Source of the DNA: Polaribacter litorisediminis
GTDB lineage: Bacteria; Bacteroidota; Bacteroidia; Flavobacteriales; Flavobacteriaceae
Direction: 5' to 3'
Assembly (NCBI RefSeq): GCF_019968605.1
Contig: NZ_CP082966.1
Span: forward strand, 3,957,501 to 4,021,500
DNA length: 64,000 nt
In this document: one piece after another, positions 16,819-25,549 of the stretch
Layout of the letters: every line of letters starts with the position of its first letter
Position numbering within the stretch: the stretch's first letter is position 1
Notes under the pieces: generated by a model
What the model saw: the letters and a program-made list of their open reading frames with translations, nothing else
What the model was told of the DNA's origin: nothing
Database searches by the model: none
Translations under genes and position numbers: made by a program

Positions 16819-18222
16819 ATGAAGTTTATAAAAGCATTGCTAATCTTGTTCGCGTTTTTTCTGATAACAAACTACACAACAAGAGCACAAGAATCTAATA
16901 AACCCAACATCATTATTATATTAACTGATGATCAAGGTTATGGAGATGTTGGTTTCAATGGTAGCAAACAGATAAAGACGCCAAATATTGATCAACTGGC
17001 AAAAAATGGAGCTGTCTTCACAAATGGATATGTAAGTTATGCTGTTTGCGGGCCAAGTAGAGCGGGATTAATAACAGGAAGATATCAAGATCAATTTGGG
17101 TACAGTAGAAATCCGCTTTTTGGTCCTAAAGATGCTTCATTAGGTTTACCACTAGAAGAAGAAACTTTGGCAGAAGCACTTAAAAAAGCAGGGTATATAA
17201 ATATGGCAATTGGTAAATGGCATTTAGGTGCACACGCTACTTTACGACCTTTAAAAAGAGGTTTTGATGAGTTTTATGGTTTTTTATCTGGGGGGCACAA
17301 ATATTTTCCAGAGCAATTAATTCGTAAGGATTTATCCGAAGTTGGTTCGCAATTTGATGCCTATAATACCAAGCTTTTACGAAACGATACAAGAGTTGAA
17401 GAAACAGAATATCTAACGGATGCTTTTTCTAGAGAAGCCGTAAATTTTGTGGATAAAAATGCCGAAAAACCTTTCTTTTTGTACTTAGCTTACAATGCAC
17501 CCCATGCACCTTTACAAGCAACTGAAAAATATTTATCTAGATATCCAGATATAAAAAATAAGGATAGAAAAACGTACGCGGCTATGGTGAGTGCCGTAGA
17601 TGATGGTGTTGGATTATTATTGCAAAAATTAAAGGATTTAAATATTGATAAAAATACTATAGTTTTCTTTTTGTCAGACAATGGAGGTAATGAAAATAAA
17701 GGTTCTTTTAATGGTCCTCTAAAAAAAGGAAAAGGTTCTTTGTTTGAAGGCGGCATTAGAGTTCCTTTTGCAGTGCAATGGGAAGGTACAATTTTACCAA
17801 ACCAACAATTTGAATACCCAATAATATCACTAGATATTTTTGCAACAGCAGTAGCACAAGCCAACGTAACTCCTAGAAATAAAATTGATGGGAAAAATTT
17901 AATTCCGTATTTATCAGGTAAGAATAATGAAGCGCCTCATGAAACTTTGTACTGGAGAATGTATGATAAAAAATCAGCAGCAGTTAGAAAAAATAATTTC
18001 AAATACATCATTGAAAAAGAGGGTGAAGTTGGTTTGTACAATCTAGCCAATGATATTTCAGAAAAGAACAACATAAAGGATTCTTTGAAGATTAAAGAAT
18101 TAAAAAGTTTATATGAGATTTGGAACAAAAACAATATCAATCCTATTTTCTATGGATTGGGAGATAATAAAGAATACAATCAAAAAAACCCAAAAAGATT
18201 TAAAAATGTCGAAAAATATTAA
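16819..18222 (+). CDS. Secreted sulfatase (S1 family)
   Basis: 467 residues. The signal peptide ends at TTRAQ. The alkaline-phosphatase-like sulfatase fold has the metal-binding ILTDDQGYGDVG near the N-terminus, the formylglycine motif Cys77-Gly-Pro-Ser-Arg, GKWHLG, and FFLSDNGG. It hydrolyses sulfate esters on a glycan after its Cys is converted by a maturase not encoded in this window. It is the first gene after operator A. Its 3' end overlaps the next gene by 17 bp, so the two enzymes are translated together. Confidence 0.93.
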   Translation: MKFIKALLILFAFFLITNYTTRAQESNKPNIIIILTDDQGYGDVGFNGSKQIKTPNIDQLAKNGAVFTNGYVSYAVCGPSRAGLITGRYQDQFGYSRNPLFGPKDASLGLPLEEETLAEALKKAGYINMAIGKWHLGAHATLRPLKRGFDEFYGFLSGGHKYFPEQLIRKDLSEVGSQFDAYNTKLLRNDTRVEETEYLTDAFSREAVNFVDKNAEKPFFLYLAYNAPHAPLQATEKYLSRYPDIKNKDRKTYAAMVSAVDDGVGLLLQKLKDLNIDKNTIVFFLSDNGGNENKGSFNGPLKKGKGSLFEGGIRVPFAVQWEGTILPNQQFEYPIISLDIFATAVAQANVTPRNKIDGKNLIPYLSGKNNEAPHETLYWRMYDKKSAAVRKNNFKYIIEKEGEVGLYNLANDISEKNNIKDSLKIKELKSLYEIWNKNNINPIFYGLGDNKEYNQKNPKRFKNVEKY

Positions 18223-19867
18223 ATCCTCAATTTTATACAATTTTTTTTCATTACTTATATTGATTGGCTTTTTTGCTTGCGGGAAACAGCAACATAACAA
18301 TTATTATTTTCATCCCAATTCAGGAGATGATTCCAATGCAGGAACGTCTAAAGCTAGCCCTTTTCAATCGCTTTCAAAAATTAAAGAATTAAAAATTTCT
18401 GCTGGAGATACTTTGTTTTTATCATCTAATCAGATATTTACAGAAAGTTTAGAGTTGGTAGACATTAGCGGGTCTAAACAAAACCCGATTGTGATTACAG
18501 TTTATGATAACAAAAAAAAAGATGATAAAGCCATTATTAAAACAGCAGGTTTGCTAAATGCAATTTTGGTAGAAAATTCAAGTTTTATAGAAATCCATAA
18601 TTTAGAAGTATCTGCAAATCCAGATGAAAATCAACATAAACCTACTCAAAACCAAATGCGTTGTGGAGTTTTAGTAGAAACTACAAAACCAGGAACTTTT
18701 GAACATATCTACCTTAATAATTTACTAGTTAGCGATATTTTTTTCGAAAAAGAAGGAGTTTCAAGGTCTAAAAAAGAAACCAAATCTGCTAACGGAACGC
18801 AAAACTATGGTTGGGGAATTCGTTTTATCAATAGCCATAAAGATGCTATTTTAAAAGATGTAAAAGTAAGCGGAAGTAGTATAAAAAATGTTTCGCATAC
18901 GGGTATCAAACTTACCTCTGGAAAAAGCAAGTATGGTATTGTAGACTTTGAAATTTCAGGAAATCAAGTTTTAGAAACTGGAGGACCTGGCATTCAAATG
19001 TCTGGAGTAAAAAATGGACATATTTTTAACAATATTGTAGATAAATCTGGCAGTAATAACGACTCTAGAAAATGGGGCAGAGGTAGTGGTTTATGGACTT
19101 GGGGAGCATCAGACATCCTTATTGAAAAAAACCGATTTACAAATGCAAATGGCCCAGGAGATTCTGCCGGCGCACATATAGATTATAATTGTAATAACAT
19201 TGTATTGCAATATAATTTTAGCGGAAACAATGCTGGTGGATTTTGTGAAATACTAGGAAATAATCACAATTGTTCATACAGATACAACATTAGTGTGAAC
19301 GATGGTCATAGAGTAAAAGGTGAAAAGGATGCTTTTCAAGAAGGGAAAACCTTTTGGATTAGTGCGTACAGTGGTAAGAAAAGAATTGGTGCTAAAAACA
19401 GCTATTTTTACAACAATACCATTTATGTAAAAAAAGAAATTGATGCCAAGTTTGCTGTGGATAGAATTTCAAAAGGAGTACTCATTGCAAATAATATTTT
19501 TCACATAGAAGGCGATGCACAAGCTGTAAAGGGCGACCAATACAATCCTGAGTCTAAAGGCAAATGGTTGGTTACAGATGTGTTTTTTAAAAACAATCTT
19601 TTTCTACACACCTCTAGTTGGCCAAAACCACTGCCTCTACAGGATGAAGCACCTATTTTCGGGGATGCAAATTTTAAAAATTTAGGAGGATTTTCTATCG
19701 CTGACTACACACCAACCAATCAACAATTAATTAAAAACAAAGGGGTAAAAATTCAGAATTTACCTAAAGATACTATTGGTTTAAAATACGGCTTACACCT
19801 TGAAAAAGATATCTTGGGTAATAAAATCATTGGATTGCCAGATTTAGGTGCTATAGAAATGCAATAG
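18206..19867 (+). CDS. Right-handed beta-helix lipoprotein
   Basis: 554 residues from the ATG at 18206; the open frame extends back to 18113 within the sulfatase gene, but only the internal ATG gives a lipoprotein signal (LLILIGFFACGKQQ). The opening YYFHPNSGDDSNAGTSKASP is the common start of secreted parallel beta-helix proteins (DUF1565/pectate-lyase-like). Many helix rungs follow (GIKLTSGKSKYGIVDFEISG, GPGIQMSGVKNGHIFNNIVD) and the end is DLGAIEMQ. It could be a polysaccharide lyase, a glycoside hydrolase or an epimerase. No catalytic signature decides between them. It is surface- or periplasm-anchored. Confidence 0.75.
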   Translation: MSKNIKSSILYNFFSLLILIGFFACGKQQHNNYYFHPNSGDDSNAGTSKASPFQSLSKIKELKISAGDTLFLSSNQIFTESLELVDISGSKQNPIVITVYDNKKKDDKAIIKTAGLLNAILVENSSFIEIHNLEVSANPDENQHKPTQNQMRCGVLVETTKPGTFEHIYLNNLLVSDIFFEKEGVSRSKKETKSANGTQNYGWGIRFINSHKDAILKDVKVSGSSIKNVSHTGIKLTSGKSKYGIVDFEISGNQVLETGGPGIQMSGVKNGHIFNNIVDKSGSNNDSRKWGRGSGLWTWGASDILIEKNRFTNANGPGDSAGAHIDYNCNNIVLQYNFSGNNAGGFCEILGNNHNCSYRYNISVNDGHRVKGEKDAFQEGKTFWISAYSGKKRIGAKNSYFYNNTIYVKKEIDAKFAVDRISKGVLIANNIFHIEGDAQAVKGDQYNPESKGKWLVTDVFFKNNLFLHTSSWPKPLPLQDEAPIFGDANFKNLGGFSIADYTPTNQQLIKNKGVKIQNLPKDTIGLKYGLHLEKDILGNKIIGLPDLGAIEMQ

Positions 19868-20004
19868 TTTCTATAAAAGTGTTAGTGAACTGACATTACC
19901 AAAATTAGCACCCGTTGTTTATTTTATAAAATTAACACACGATAAAGGAATTTTTACAGAAAAAATAATGCTAGAATAACTATTCATACGATGATTGATT
20001 AAAG

Positions 20005-20059
20005 TCCCCAATTTTATTTTAAATTACCCTAAACTTATACAATTTAGCGTAATTTTTTG
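20005..20059 (+). promoter_or_regulatory. Orphan copy of PUL1 operator and promoter
   Basis: A TCCCC at 20005 and an ATTACCCT with its ACCC at 20026 are 21 bp apart. TAATTTTTTG at 20050-20059 begins 24 bp after the second, copying the layout of operators A and C, although the -7 element has two extra bases. It points rightward into a gap with no protein gene and converges on the end of the minus-strand sulfatase operon. It may be a leftover from a lost gene or the promoter of a short RNA. Confidence 0.35.
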
Positions 20060-20065
20060 CTTTCA

Positions 20066-20230
20066 TCAGTTACCAATAAATGTAAAAACTTCATTAGTTA
20101 ATGTTATTAAGTTGCGACAATTCTTTAAATCATTCTTCAACTTGTAAATAGATTTTAAAATAGGATATCTTTTGTTGAAACGATTCTTAAAATATCGGTC
20201 AAAAAAAAGCAGCCACAAAGACTGCTTTTT
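20066..20230 (+). ncRNA. Candidate short RNA between convergent units
   Basis: Hypothetical. A transcript starting just after the orphan promoter would run ~165 nt with no plausible reading frame and end at the symmetric hairpin at 20204-20230, which has a T run on this strand too. PUL-linked small RNAs are known in Bacteroides (for example DonS), which makes the idea reasonable. Nothing but layout supports it here. Confidence 0.2.
20204..20230. terminator. Bidirectional intrinsic terminator
   Basis: The 9-bp stem AAAAAGCAG / CTGCTTTTT with a 9-nt loop is flanked by an A8 run on the left and T5 on the right, so it can stop transcription on both strands. It ends 16 bp from the stop codon of the minus-strand sulfatase. 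Confidence 0.75.
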
Positions 20231-20246
20231 CAATTGATTTATTAAC

Positions 20247-21782
20247 TTATTTCGATAAAGCAACAATACTATCAATCTGTGCTTGCATCTTCGTTACTAA
20301 AGCTTCATTTTTTGAAGCAATGTTAGTTTGCTCTCCGAGATCTTTTGATAAATCATAAAGTTGAGGTTTTTCTGAAAATCCGCCTTCTACTTTTTTGTTT
20401 ACAATCCACTTTGGAAAATCTTTGTCGCTAATAGGTGCAATGTATTTATAGTTTTTATTTCTTATAGATAATGTGAACGATTCCTCTAACATCATTTCGC
20501 GAGCTTCACTACCTGAGTTTAACAAAGCATCTTTTACATTTTTGCTATCAATAGCTGTGTTAGTATCCATTTTTTGTGAGACCAAACTACTGAAAGAAGC
20601 ATAATAATCAATTTGAGAAATTAGAGCATTACTTTCTCCTTTTTTAATAGTTCCTGGCCAATAGGTAATCATTGGGACTCTTGTACCCGCTTCAAAAGCA
20701 CTGTATTTTCCGCCTCTAAAAGGACCTGCAGGTTTGTGATCTCCTAAATTTTCTTCTGCTCCATCTTCATAACCATCATTTAAAACAGGGCCATTATCAC
20801 TTGTAAAAATAACCAGCGTGTTTTTATCAAGTCCTAATTCTTCCAATTTATTGATAATTTGTCCTGTTGTCCAATCCATTTGCGCAATTGCATCACCTCT
20901 TAATCCCATAGAAGATGCTCCTTGAAACTTTTCGTTTGGTAGTCTTGGAACGTGAATATCGTGAAAAGAGAAAAACAAAAAGAAAGGATTTTCTTTGTTG
21001 TTTTCTATAAACTGATTTGCTTTTTCAGAGAACACAAAAGGAAAGTTTTCATCTTTCCAAAGTGCAGAAGTACCTCCTGTTTGATTTCCAATTCTACTGA
21101 TGCCATTTACGATGGCTTCACTATGTTGTTTGTCTGCAGGATATCGTAGCAATTCAGGATTGGTAATTCCTGTAGGCACACCTTTAAAAGGCTTTTGATA
21201 GCTGATTTTGATAGGGTCATTAGGGTCTAAATTTAATGCTTTATGGTTTTCTACATATACTGTAGGAACTCTATCTCCAGTTGCTGGCAATAAAAAACTA
21301 TAATCAAAACCAATTTCTAAAGGTCCGGGTTTTATTTCTTTGTTCCAATCTGTATTTCCATCACCTAAACCCAAATGCCATTTGCCAACAACCGCTGTTT
21401 TGTATCCTGCTTTTTTAAGCATGCTAGGTAAAGTTGATTTTGCTGGATTGATTAATAACGGAGCATCTCCAGGTAAAATTGCAGCATCGTTTCTAAAGGC
21501 GTATTCTCCTGTAAGAAGAGAGTATCTAGAAGGCGTACAAGTAGCAGCAGAGCTATGAGCATCTGTATATTTAATCCCATTATTTGCTAGCTTGTCTACG
21601 TTAGGCGTGGTAACTCCAAGAGCACCATAACTGCTTAAATCTCCATACCCTAAATCATCAACATAAAAGATAACGATATTTGGTTTTTGGGAAACTGTTT
21701 TGGTTACATCTGCTTCTTTTTTCTTGTTGTTGCAAGAAACTACTACTAGTAAAAAACTTATAATTAGAAGATTGTTTTTCAT
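20247..21782 (-). CDS. Lipoprotein sulfatase (S1 family)
   Basis: 511 residues. The lipobox is VVVSCNNK. Sulfatase hallmarks are YVDDLGYGDLS, Cys82-Thr-Pro-Ser-Arg (formylglycine site), GKWHLG, FTSDNGPV and an arylsulfatase-A-like FEAGTRVPMITYWPG. It is the last gene of the susCD operon, and its ATG overlaps the stop of the upstream sulfatase by 4 bp (ATGA), so the two sulfatases are translationally coupled. The target sulfate position is unknown. Confidence 0.93.
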   Translation of the reverse strand: MKNNLLIISFLLVVVSCNNKKKEADVTKTVSQKPNIVIFYVDDLGYGDLSSYGALGVTTPNVDKLANNGIKYTDAHSSAATCTPSRYSLLTGEYAFRNDAAILPGDAPLLINPAKSTLPSMLKKAGYKTAVVGKWHLGLGDGNTDWNKEIKPGPLEIGFDYSFLLPATGDRVPTVYVENHKALNLDPNDPIKISYQKPFKGVPTGITNPELLRYPADKQHSEAIVNGISRIGNQTGGTSALWKDENFPFVFSEKANQFIENNKENPFFLFFSFHDIHVPRLPNEKFQGASSMGLRGDAIAQMDWTTGQIINKLEELGLDKNTLVIFTSDNGPVLNDGYEDGAEENLGDHKPAGPFRGGKYSAFEAGTRVPMITYWPGTIKKGESNALISQIDYYASFSSLVSQKMDTNTAIDSKNVKDALLNSGSEAREMMLEESFTLSIRNKNYKYIAPISDKDFPKWIVNKKVEGGFSEKPQLYDLSKDLGEQTNIASKNEALVTKMQAQIDSIVALSK

Positions 21783-23260
21783 GGTCTTTTTTGTGAAATA
21801 TTCATGTTTTTAGTTGGCTCTTTGTAGAGCACTTCTTTATTCTGCATTAATCTTTTGTGAATGTGATACGTAACATCCATCCATTCTTTTTCTTCTTGCC
21901 AAAGAGGTGCTATCATTTTTGATTCCCAATTTTTAAGTTTGGAATTCATTAAATTTAATGTTGATGTATCGCTTTTCGATAAGTCTTTTGTTTCTCCAAT
22001 ATCATACTCTAAATTATAGAGTCTTTCTCCGTAATTTTTAAGTTTTATCAATTTGTAATCATTGTAACGCGCACCAGATTCTTCTAGTTTACGCCAATAT
22101 AAGTCTGTGTGCGGATTTCCCTTTTTAGCATTTTTTAGATAAGGGAGTAAATCTACGCCATCAATAGCTAAACCTTCGTTGTTAATTTTTGCAGCAGCAA
22201 TTGAGGTAGAAAAGATGTCTAAAGATGATGTTAAACCATCAAACTTTACACCTCCTTTTATTTGATTTGGCCAGCTCATTAAAAAAGGCACTCTATGTCC
22301 GCCTTCAAATTTGTTTCCTTTCCAACCTTTTAGGTATCCATTGTTTGCTGTGTTTGTTGTTGCACCACCATTATCACTTAAAAAGTAAATTAATGTATTG
22401 TCCAATAGGTTTAATTCTTTCAGTTTTTTCACAAGTTTCCCTACATTTTCATCTAAAGACCAAGTCATGGCAGCAAGCTTTTTACGCGAATGATTTTTGT
22501 ATTTTAGTAAATGCTCTTTTTTTGCGTGCATAGGCGTATGAACGGCATTGTAAGCTAAATACATAAAGAAAGGTTTCTCTTGATGTTCTTCTACAAATTT
22601 TACGGAGTAATCACCTAATACGTCTGTTAAGTATCCATCAAATTCTACCCTTTTATGATTGTGTTGTAGCATCAGTTCTTCAGAAGGGTTTTTTAAAGGA
22701 AAATAAGATCTACCACCTGCTAAAAAACCGTAAAAATCATCAAAACCTCTATTGTTTGGATGATCTGTTTTGGTAGCTCCTAAATGCCATTTTCCTAAGG
22801 CTACTGTTTGATAAGAATCTTTTTTTAAAACATCTGCAATGGTAATTACATCATCCGATAAGCCTATGTCTCCTGAGTTTCCATAGCCAGTTCCGTTGGC
22901 TTCAAATCCAAATCTTTGTTGATATTTTCCTGATATAATACCAGCTCTTGATGGAGCGCAAACTGTAGCACTTACATGAGCATCAGTAAAAATTACACCC
23001 TCTTTTGCTAACTTATCTATTTCAGGAGTTTCTAAATCTTTACTTCCCATAAAACCAAAATCTACATAGCCAGCATCATCTACCAAAATAACAATAATAT
23101 TTGGTTTTTTAGTAGGTTGATTTTTAGGTGTAATTTTATCAGAATTTACCTTTACTGTTACAAGCGTACTTCTTTTATTCTTGTCTGCACAAGAATTTAC
23201 TATTGAAAAAATACAACAAGCTAAAAATAGGTTTTTTATAGATTTTAAGTGTTTTAACAT
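21779..23260 (-). CDS. Lipoprotein sulfatase (S1 family)
   Basis: 493 residues. The lipobox is at IVNSCADK. Motifs are ILVDDAGYVDFG (note YVD where most have YGD), Cys101-Ala-Pro-Ser-Arg, GKWHLGA, and YFLSDNGGATT. The C-terminus extends past the usual end with a basic tail. It probably acts in the periplasm on oligosaccharides imported by the SusC/D pair. It follows the CBM/T9SS gene, separated by a stem-loop. Confidence 0.92.
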   Translation of the reverse strand: MLKHLKSIKNLFLACCIFSIVNSCADKNKRSTLVTVKVNSDKITPKNQPTKKPNIIVILVDDAGYVDFGFMGSKDLETPEIDKLAKEGVIFTDAHVSATVCAPSRAGIISGKYQQRFGFEANGTGYGNSGDIGLSDDVITIADVLKKDSYQTVALGKWHLGATKTDHPNNRGFDDFYGFLAGGRSYFPLKNPSEELMLQHNHKRVEFDGYLTDVLGDYSVKFVEEHQEKPFFMYLAYNAVHTPMHAKKEHLLKYKNHSRKKLAAMTWSLDENVGKLVKKLKELNLLDNTLIYFLSDNGGATTNTANNGYLKGWKGNKFEGGHRVPFLMSWPNQIKGGVKFDGLTSSLDIFSTSIAAAKINNEGLAIDGVDLLPYLKNAKKGNPHTDLYWRKLEESGARYNDYKLIKLKNYGERLYNLEYDIGETKDLSKSDTSTLNLMNSKLKNWESKMIAPLWQEEKEWMDVTYHIHKRLMQNKEVLYKEPTKNMNISQKRP

Positions 23261-23277
23261 ATTTTTATTTTAAAAAA

Positions 23278-23323
23278 AATAGTAGAGAAAAAGGTTTTTG
23301 GTTTCCGTTATTACTCTACTATT
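23278..23323 (-). terminator. Intra-operon stem-loop
   Basis: A perfect 10-bp stem, AATAGTAGAG / CTCTACTATT, with a 26-nt loop lies between the CBM/T9SS gene and the two sulfatases. On the minus strand a run of A/T bases follows. It may be a partial terminator or an RNA processing/stability element that sets lower sulfatase expression. Confidence 0.5.
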
Positions 23324-23349
23324 ACATTCAAACTAATACATGAAACTTT

Positions 23350-24117
23350 TTATTGTTTGATAAATTTAGAGGTCCCTTTTTTACCATTAATGGTTGCTCT
23401 TAACATATAAATACCACTACTTAGAGTTGCAACATCTAATTGAGTTTTACTACTATTTGGTAAAACATTGATAACTTTTTGACCCAAAACATTGAAGATT
23501 TCTACTTTTTCTACGTTTTCTGATGCAGAAATATGTAAGCTGTTATTTACCGGGTTTGGATAAGCACTAAAGTTAAATTGTTTTAAATTTTCTAGGGATG
23601 CTGTGGATGATTTTGTAAAAGAAACATCATCTAAGTTTACAGGTTTATTACCATTTGGTTTAAAAAATAAAAGTCTTATTTTGGTTACACCACTAGGTAT
23701 AGTTACACTAAAATCTGCTGTAAGCCATTCATCTAAATTGGTACTAAAAGTATAACCGTTAGAATTATCTGTAAAATCTAAATTTGGTCTTCCAGAGGCC
23801 AATTCATCTTTCACACGAGCAGTTAAAACAGCGTTGGCTGCGCTACCAGAACCTAACCATCTGTATTTAAAACTTACATCATACGTGTCTCCAGGAGTTA
23901 CATCTATCAAATGAAAAAGAGAACCGTCGCCATTTTCTACTTGACCAACATTAGAGGTGGTAATATCATCGACAGCAATTCTATTTTTAAATCCGCCCCA
24001 AGATTCTACAGGGTCTCCAATAGCACCAGTTTGAAAGTCTCCATTTACCACTAAGTTTTGGCTAAACCCAATAGAAGAGATTAATAAAGTAAGAAATAAT
24101 AAAGTAATTTTTTTCAT
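23350..24117 (-). CDS. Secreted carbohydrate-binding-module protein with T9SS tail
   Basis: 255 residues. The signal peptide (MKKITLLFLTLLISSIGFSQ) is followed by a jelly-roll CBM4/9-like domain at ~21-170 (LVVNGDFQTGAIGD, then DGSLFHLIDVTPGDTYDVSF, VNLDDVSF). Residues ~182-255 form a type IX secretion sorting domain (FSAYPNPVNNSLHI, VLGQKVINV, SSGIYMLRA). There is no catalytic domain. The CBM is a clear relative of the C-terminal domain of the adjacent GH128-like protein. It probably binds the PUL1 polysaccharide at the cell surface. Hairpins flank the gene on both sides. Confidence 0.8.
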   Translation of the reverse strand: MKKITLLFLTLLISSIGFSQNLVVNGDFQTGAIGDPVESWGGFKNRIAVDDITTSNVGQVENGDGSLFHLIDVTPGDTYDVSFKYRWLGSGSAANAVLTARVKDELASGRPNLDFTDNSNGYTFSTNLDEWLTADFSVTIPSGVTKIRLLFFKPNGNKPVNLDDVSFTKSSTASLENLKQFNFSAYPNPVNNSLHISASENVEKVEIFNVLGQKVINVLPNSSKTQLDVATLSSGIYMLRATINGKKGTSKFIKQ

Positions 24118-24146
24118 AATAGTATGCTTTAAGTAGGTTTATAATT

Positions 24147-24182
24147 AATGTTCAGTCTTAAAATGTTTTAAAACTGAACATT
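24147..24182 (-). terminator. Intra-operon near-perfect hairpin
   Basis: The 17-nt arms AATGTTCAGTCTTAAAA and TTTTAAAACTGAACATT pair with a single mismatch around a 2-nt centre, 12 bp after the GH128-like stop and 30 bp before the CBM gene start. There is no T tract, so RNA processing, stabilisation or attenuation is more likely than full termination. Confidence 0.55.
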
Positions 24183-24193
24183 TCGTGTTTGTA

Positions 24194-25549
24194 TTATTTT
24201 TCTTTTAGAGAAACATCATCTAAAAAGAATTGTGGGAAAGTTGGATTTACTTGTCCTTTATAGAAAACAATTCTAAGTTTTGTAACGCCATCAGGTACTT
24301 GGTATTCATACGTAGATTCTACCCATTGATCTGTTTTTGGTACTTCAGGAAGTCTTTCTAACAATCCTAAACCTCCTGCTACATCATCTCTTAACACAGG
24401 TGAGAACGAATTTGGAATATTTTCTATCCATTTAGATTGAAACTTTAAAATATAAGTTTTACCCGGAGTAACCTCTGCAACTGTGAATAATGAACCATCA
24501 TTACCTTCAATTCTTCCAGCAAAGTTTCCTGTAAAAGGATCAACTGTTGTTACGCCGTTTTTAAATCCAGCCCAAGGAGCTGGAGAACCGGTTTCAAATC
24601 CACCATTTACAATTAATTCGTTCGGATCTACTACTGGCGTGAAAGAAGTGTCTTGTCCTGGGCCGATTTCAGGATTTGGAGTATGGTTTGCGTATACTTC
24701 GCCCACAGTTGTAACATTTGCATCGTCATCAAACAAAGCAGACGTAAATAAAGGCGCTTGAGTTCCGCTAAACCAAGCATATCTTTCTATCCATTCAATT
24801 TCGTCTAAGGCTGTTAAACCTTGATTTATATACTCAATTACTTGTTCTTGAGAATATCTGTTTGCTGATGGGGACGTTGCACTCCAATCAGCAACTGCAA
24901 ATTCAGTAATCCAAAGAGGTCTGTTATAAGCAGCATAGGTTTCTTTCAGTTTATTGATAAGATTCAATACATTAGGACCACCATAATGATGTACCGCAAC
25001 AAAATCTATACGCAAATTATTTGCCTCAGCTTTTTGCATAAATTCAACCATCCATTCATTATTTGGACTTACAGTTGCTGGCGATCCAATAGGAACGCCT
25101 ATTTCTTCTAGTCTAGGCCACAATGCAATAGCTTCGTCTACACTCATGTTTGCTTGGGCAGCACCATCAGGTTCATTAAAACCTAAAATATAGTGTACTT
25201 TTCCTTCTGCAACAAGTTGTTTAATTCTGTTAATATTGTCATCCGTTACAGATCCTTTACCCCAAAACATGGGCACAAATTCAACATTTTCAGGAATTTC
25301 ATCTCTTAATTCGTTACCCCAACTGTACATCCAATGTGCACCCATGGCACTTGTTTTGTGAGACCAATCTTTAGCTCTGTTGGTAAAGGCAACTCCTTTT
25401 TTATTAACTCTAGTGTCTACAGCTACTTCTGGAAGTTCACTTGAATCAAAATCTCCTATAACGTTAGGTTCGCAACTAGTTATGGTTGTTACTAATATTG
25501 CTATTGATAGTATTTTTTTTATTGTTATTAATTTTTTATTTATTGCCAT
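24194..25549 (-). CDS. GH128-like glycoside hydrolase lipoprotein with CBM
   Basis: 451 residues. The lipobox is TITSCEPN (Cys26). Residues ~50-290 form the Asl1-like TIM-barrel catalytic core (Glyco_hydro_cc/GH128): GAHWMYSWGNE, acid/base Glu126 in GFNEPDG, VHHYGG, nucleophile Glu216 in PLWITEFAVADW, and RYAWFSG. Known GH128 members cut beta-1,3-glucan, but related clades may have other targets. Residues ~315-451 are a CBM4/9-like jelly roll ending FFLDDVSLKEK. The ATG overlaps the SusD stop by 10 bp, so it is made with the binding protein. Confidence 0.82.
   Translation of the reverse strand: MAINKKLITIKKILSIAILVTTITSCEPNVIGDFDSSELPEVAVDTRVNKKGVAFTNRAKDWSHKTSAMGAHWMYSWGNELRDEIPENVEFVPMFWGKGSVTDDNINRIKQLVAEGKVHYILGFNEPDGAAQANMSVDEAIALWPRLEEIGVPIGSPATVSPNNEWMVEFMQKAEANNLRIDFVAVHHYGGPNVLNLINKLKETYAAYNRPLWITEFAVADWSATSPSANRYSQEQVIEYINQGLTALDEIEWIERYAWFSGTQAPLFTSALFDDDANVTTVGEVYANHTPNPEIGPGQDTSFTPVVDPNELIVNGGFETGSPAPWAGFKNGVTTVDPFTGNFAGRIEGNDGSLFTVAEVTPGKTYILKFQSKWIENIPNSFSPVLRDDVAGGLGLLERLPEVPKTDQWVESTYEYQVPDGVTKLRIVFYKGQVNPTFPQFFLDDVSLKEK

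Noticed and set aside
20066..20275. Minus-strand 69-codon ORF beside the sulfatase end
   Set aside because: It overlaps the sulfatase stop and the terminator, has no recognisable motif, and starts inside the sulfatase gene in another frame.
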